Source of the DNA: Candidatus Spyradenecus faecavium | Lineage (GTDB): Bacteria > Verrucomicrobiota > Kiritimatiellia > RFP12 > DVOR01 | Assembly (NCBI GenBank): GCA_018713405.1 | Contig: DVOR01000223.1 | Coordinates: forward strand, 1-16,483 | DNA: 16,483 bases | Direction of reading: 5' to 3' | Part shown: positions 13,381 through 16,483 of the stretch, one piece after another | Layout: the number at the start of each line of letters is the position of its first letter | Numbering within the stretch: the stretch's first letter is position 1 | Notes under the pieces: model-generated | Database searches by the model: none | Seen by the model: the letters and a program-made list of their open reading frames with translations, nothing else | Told to the model about the DNA's origin: nothing | Position numbers and translations under genes: made by a program

Positions 13381-14534
13381 GCGCCGCGCCCCTCAAAATC
13401 ATGATCGCCGCCGGGGAAGTCTCCGGCGACATGTACGGCGGCGCCCTTGTCCGCGCCCTGCGCGAACGCTTCCCCGGCCGCGAGCTCGATGTCCGCGGCA
13501 TGGGGGGCGACGCGCTCCGCGCCGAGGGCGCCCGTCTCCTCTACCACACCGATGCCCTCGGCGCGATGGGCATCGTCGAGGTCCTCGCCAAGCTCCGCTT
13601 CTTCAAGCGCGTCTTGGCCGACATGACGGCCCTCGCCGCCGACTGGCGCCCGGACCTCCTCATCACCCTCGACTACTACTCCTTCAACATCGCCCTGGCC
13701 GAGCGCGTCAAGGCCCTCGGCGTCCGCACCGCCCACTACATTTCCCCCAAGGTCTGGGTCTGGCGCCGCGGCCGCGTCAAGCGCATCGCCCGTGCCTTCG
13801 ACCTCCTCCTCTGCATCTTCCCCTTCGAGCCCGCCCTCTACGCCGGCACCGACCTGCGCGCCGTCTACGTCGGCCACCCCCTCGTCGAGCAGGCCGCCGC
13901 CACCCGCGCCGAGCCCGCCCCCGACCTGCCGTGGGGTGGGGGCCGCCGCGTCGCCATCCTCCCCGGCAGCCGCGCGGGCGAGATCCGTGCGCTCCTCCCC
14001 ACCTTCCTCGACGCCGCCCGCCGCGTCCAGGCCGAGCTGGGCGGCGACTGCTCCTTTGTCCTGCCCGCGCCCACGCCCAGGATGCGCGCCCTCGCCGAAT
14101 CCATCCTCGCCAAGCACCCCGCGCTCGACCGCCTCGCCCTCGTCGACGGCCGCGCCCGCCACGTCCTCGCCCAGGCCGACGCCGCCATGATCGCCAGCGG
14201 CACCGCCACCCTCGAGGCCTGCCTGATGGATTGCCCCGCCCTCCTTGCCTACCGCGTCAGCCTCCCCACCGAGCTCCTCGCCCGCCTCATCACCCTCCGC
14301 GCCGCCTTTCGCTACGCCGGGCTCGTCAACATCGTCGCCGACCGCCTCGTCATGCCCGAGCTTCTCCAGCGCGACTGCACCCCCGCCAACGCCGCCCGCC
14401 ACACCCTCGACTACCTCCGCGACACCCCCGCCCGCCGCGACCTCCTCGCCGCCTACGCCGAGGTCCGCGACCGCCTCGGCCCCCCCGGCGCCACCGCCCG
14501 CGCCGCCGCCGCCCTCGCCGACCTCCTCCCCTGA
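13377..14534 (+). CDS. lpxB: Lipid-A-disaccharide synthase
   Basis: A GT19 glycosyltransferase at the inner membrane surface that joins UDP-2,3-diacylglucosamine and lipid X to form the lipid A disaccharide. The 385-residue length matches E. coli LpxB (382). Family motifs are all present: AGEVSGD (12-18), ISPKVWVWRRGRVKRI, FPFEPALY, VGHPL, ILPGSRAGEI (nucleotide/phosphate region), SGTATLEACL (from 274), and LVNIVADRLVMPELLQ. The start ATG overlaps the stop of the lipoprotein gene, and no separate ribosome site is obvious, so translation is probably by coupling. Very strong C-ending codon bias. This gene shows that the organism makes lipid A. Confidence 0.97.
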   Translation: MSAAPLKIMIAAGEVSGDMYGGALVRALRERFPGRELDVRGMGGDALRAEGARLLYHTDALGAMGIVEVLAKLRFFKRVLADMTALAADWRPDLLITLDYYSFNIALAERVKALGVRTAHYISPKVWVWRRGRVKRIARAFDLLLCIFPFEPALYAGTDLRAVYVGHPLVEQAAATRAEPAPDLPWGGGRRVAILPGSRAGEIRALLPTFLDAARRVQAELGGDCSFVLPAPTPRMRALAESILAKHPALDRLALVDGRARHVLAQADAAMIASGTATLEACLMDCPALLAYRVSLPTELLARLITLRAAFRYAGLVNIVADRLVMPELLQRDCTPANAARHTLDYLRDTPARRDLLAAYAEVRDRLGPPGATARAAAALADLLP

Positions 14535-14561
14535 CCCGCCCCGTCTGCGCACTGTCAGGGC

Positions 14562-15650
14562 ATGGATGCGCGACGAACCCTCCGACAAGGATTGCGAGCC
14601 CCTATGCAGACAGCCATTCCGTCTTCCGTCAGTTCCAAGCTCGCCAACATGGGGTTTTGGTGTGCCTGTTTGGTGGTCGTCTCGCATATCTTCGTGATGC
14701 CGGATTCGGATGCCATGACATTCTGGGCACGGGACGTGCTCACCCGTGTCCATGCCATCGATGTTCCCTTTTTCTTCCTCGCTGCGGGCTACTTCTTGGC
14801 CGGGCACGTCATGGAGTGGAGGTGGTGGGAGGGGGAGGTATTCAAGAGAGCCAGGACGCTGTTACTCCCCTTCTTTCTCTGGATTCTTCTCTGGTTGGTC
14901 TACGAGCAAGCATTGGCGCTGGGACAAGGGATGTTGGATGGAAAGCCGCCAAGCGCGTGTGTCTCGATTGCGATTGGCGCTCTGCCAGCGTCGTTTGGCC
15001 TTAACCCATTGGGTTCGCCGGCCTTGCCTCCGCTGTGGTTCGTTCGGACGCTTTTCTGCCTGGTGGTGTTGTCCCCGCTTCTAGTCGCGCCGATCAAGCA
15101 AGGGTACCTTTGCGGCCGTCTCTGGATGGGGATGCTGTTGGCGGTGTTTGGGCTTTATGTCGTCGTGTTCGATAGTCCCTACGAAGCGCTCTTTGGCGTC
15201 AGTTCCTTTCTGACGGTTTCGGGCATCTTTTGGTTCACGCTGGGTCTTTTCCTGCGGCTGCATCCGGTCTCGGTGCCTCTTCCGGCGTGGGGCGGGGCGA
15301 TGCTGTTGGCCGCGACGCTCGCCGTGGAGGTCGCGGTCGTTCTGGTGATGCCTCCAGATTCCATGTGGGCGCGTTTGGTCTCTTTTGTCGGCGGGATTGT
15401 GCTGATGCCGGCCGTCTGGGCGATGATGCCGTCGCGGGCGTGGCCACGGTGGCTGACGTCGGCGGCGTTCCCCATCTATCTGATGCACTGGTTTGTCTTG
15501 TTCCCGCTCGCTGGGTTGTTGAGTTACCCGTCCACGTTCCCCGTCTATCTCTGCTTCGTGGCCGCCGGAATCCTGCTTCCGCTTGCCGTCACGTGCGCCC
15601 TGCGCCGTTGGCTTCCCAAGACGGCGTGCGTGCTATTTGGCGGCAGGTGA
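14562..15650 (+). CDS. Acyltransferase-3 family integral membrane protein
   Basis: A 362-residue, about 10-helix membrane protein of the acyltransferase-3 (OafA/WecH-like) group, which moves acyl groups onto surface glycans or lipids. Visible hallmarks are an early helix with VVVSHIF (His42, in the position of the family's conserved His), VPFFFLAAGYFLAGHVM (about 68-84), PPLWFVRTLF, and FPIYLMHWF (from 303), where the C-terminal helices usually carry H/W residues. The start is uncertain: the ATG at 14562 has only CAGGG before it, and an in-frame ATG at 14604 is as likely. It begins 27 nt after lpxB, so it may be transcribed with it. Base composition and codon choice differ from lpxB (many T-ending and GTT/TTG codons), which suggests later acquisition. 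The substrate is unknown; an O-antigen or lipid A target is a guess from position. Confidence 0.85.
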   Translation: MDARRTLRQGLRAPMQTAIPSSVSSKLANMGFWCACLVVVSHIFVMPDSDAMTFWARDVLTRVHAIDVPFFFLAAGYFLAGHVMEWRWWEGEVFKRARTLLLPFFLWILLWLVYEQALALGQGMLDGKPPSACVSIAIGALPASFGLNPLGSPALPPLWFVRTLFCLVVLSPLLVAPIKQGYLCGRLWMGMLLAVFGLYVVVFDSPYEALFGVSSFLTVSGIFWFTLGLFLRLHPVSVPLPAWGGAMLLAATLAVEVAVVLVMPPDSMWARLVSFVGGIVLMPAVWAMMPSRAWPRWLTSAAFPIYLMHWFVLFPLAGLLSYPSTFPVYLCFVAAGILLPLAVTCALRRWLPKTACVLFGGR

Positions 15651-15727
15651 TTCTGCGGCATGGGGGCGCAGTGAACCACTGCCTCTCCTGAGTCCCCGAT
15701 TCTCCCCGGGCGCTGCGGGTGCCGGGG

Positions 15728-16441
15728 TCAGGGGGTGAAGTCGGCCTTGCGGGCGTCGACGTAGGCTTCGAGGGCGGCGCGGTCGCGTTCCTCGCGGAGG
15801 GAGGCGAGGAGGGCGTCCTTGGCTTCCTCGAAGAGCATGGGCTCCTCGGGGAGGTGGGCGAGGACTTGGATGAGGTGCCAGCCGAAGGGGGTCTCGACGA
15901 CGTCGGTGATGGCGCCTTCCTCGGCGGCGAAGGCGGCGTCCTCGAACTCCTGGACCATGGCGCCGCGGGGGAAGAAGCCGAGGTCGTCGTTGCCGGGGCA
16001 GGAGGAGCGCTGGGCGGCGGCCTCCTCCCAGGTCACCTTGCCGGCGAGGATCTGGGCGCGGAGGTTGAGGAGGTCGGTGACGGCTTGGGCGGGGTCGGCG
16101 GCTTGGTCGCGGTGGATGACGATGTGGCGGGCGTGGACGCGCTCGGGGGCGACGAAGCGCTCGGGGTGGGCCTTGAAGGCGGCGCGGGCGTCGTCGACGG
16201 TGGGCGGGGGGACGGCGGCGACGATGTCCTTCATGAGGGCGTCGACGGTCTTGCCGGCGGCCTTGGCGTCGGTCTCGAGGATGATGCGTTCGCGGAGGTT
16301 CTCGGCGGCCCAGTCGCGGAGCTGGGCGGGGTCGGGCTCCTCGCCGTTGGCGCGCATGAAGGCTTCGTAGCGGGGGCGGAGGCGGTCGGCCTCGGCGGCG
16401 ACGGCCTCAGGGGTTGGCTGGGGGTAGGGCTTCTTCGTCAT
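15728..16441 (-). CDS. Parvulin-type peptidyl-prolyl isomerase
   Basis: 237 residues from the ATG at 16441. Residues 101-195 form a rotamase (PpiC) domain, with VHARHIVIH (102-110), DLGFFPRGAMVQEFEDAAF (153-171) and the closing FGWHLIQVL (186-194). The N-terminal part (1-100) is helical and acidic, like a SurA-N/PrsA-type chaperone region. No signal peptide follows the ATG, and no ribosome site precedes it. The frame stays open for 14 further codons to the right edge, so the true N-terminus may lie outside the window and could include an export signal. The gene converges on the acyltransferase gene, with 77 nt between them holding only a weak 6-bp hairpin (15704-15727) without a T-run. Fold assignment is firm; location in the cell is not. 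Confidence 0.9.
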   Translation of the reverse strand: MTKKPYPQPTPEAVAAEADRLRPRYEAFMRANGEEPDPAQLRDWAAENLRERIILETDAKAAGKTVDALMKDIVAAVPPPTVDDARAAFKAHPERFVAPERVHARHIVIHRDQAADPAQAVTDLLNLRAQILAGKVTWEEAAAQRSSCPGNDDLGFFPRGAMVQEFEDAAFAAEEGAITDVVETPFGWHLIQVLAHLPEEPMLFEEAKDALLASLREERDRAALEAYVDARKADFTP

Positions 16442-16483
16442 GGTCGTTCGGGTCGCCGGCGGGGCTGTCGGGCTGTTGTTGGG

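Noticed and set aside
13320..14807. 495-codon minus-strand frame opposite lpxB
   Set aside because: Same shadow effect; real lpxB motifs are on the plus strand.
15704..15727. Bidirectional terminator between the acyltransferase and isomerase genes
   Set aside because: The 6-bp CCCCGG/CCGGGG stem has a 12-nt loop and no T-run on either side.

Overview
The window is from a high-G+C Gram-negative bacterium. LpxB (lipid A synthesis), a lipobox lipoprotein, YajC and SecDF all point to a cell with an inner membrane and an LPS-bearing outer membrane. The lineage cannot be fixed from the sequence. The fused SecDF, the Ala/Pro-extended YajC and the intergenic style suggest an uncultured Planctomycetes-Verrucomicrobia-Chlamydiae relative (for example Kiritimatiellota), but this is an inference.

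Left flank (1-3.1 kb, minus strand): the start of a secreted protein that runs off the left edge, then pheT (Phe-tRNA synthetase beta chain). No pheS lies in the window. A near-consensus promoter sits about 360 nt upstream of pheT, and the leader between them holds several hairpins.

Middle (3.7-9.4 kb): a strain-specific-looking accessory region with lower G+C and weaker codon bias than its flanks. It starts with a decayed fragment of a restriction/helicase gene carrying a 28-bp direct repeat. Six small minus-strand genes follow, with very tight spacing inside two groups. Each group has one DUF4417-family gene, one short protein resembling a detached toxin-like domain of phage MuF or polymorphic toxin proteins, and one small partner of the kind often encoded beside them. 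The groups are arranged about a centre: toxin-like, partner, DUF4417, then DUF4417, toxin-like, partner. A small conserved gene with a possible AbrB-like fold lies upstream. About 1.4 kb without a convincing gene follows. It holds promoter-like sites, a long stem-loop, the 3' stub of another DUF4417 gene, and four palindromes spaced 21-22 bp apart.

Right flank (9.5-16.4 kb): housekeeping envelope genes on the plus strand. These are yajC and a fused secDF (Sec translocon accessory complex), then tRNA-Ser(UGA) only 6 nt after secDF with one strong terminator behind it. Next are a small lipoprotein gene overlapping lpxB by ATGA and an acyltransferase-3 membrane protein of different base composition. 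A parvulin-type prolyl isomerase gene on the minus strand closes the window.

The most unusual content is the paired DUF4417 / toxin-like gene cluster, followed by the phased palindrome array and two small-RNA candidates.
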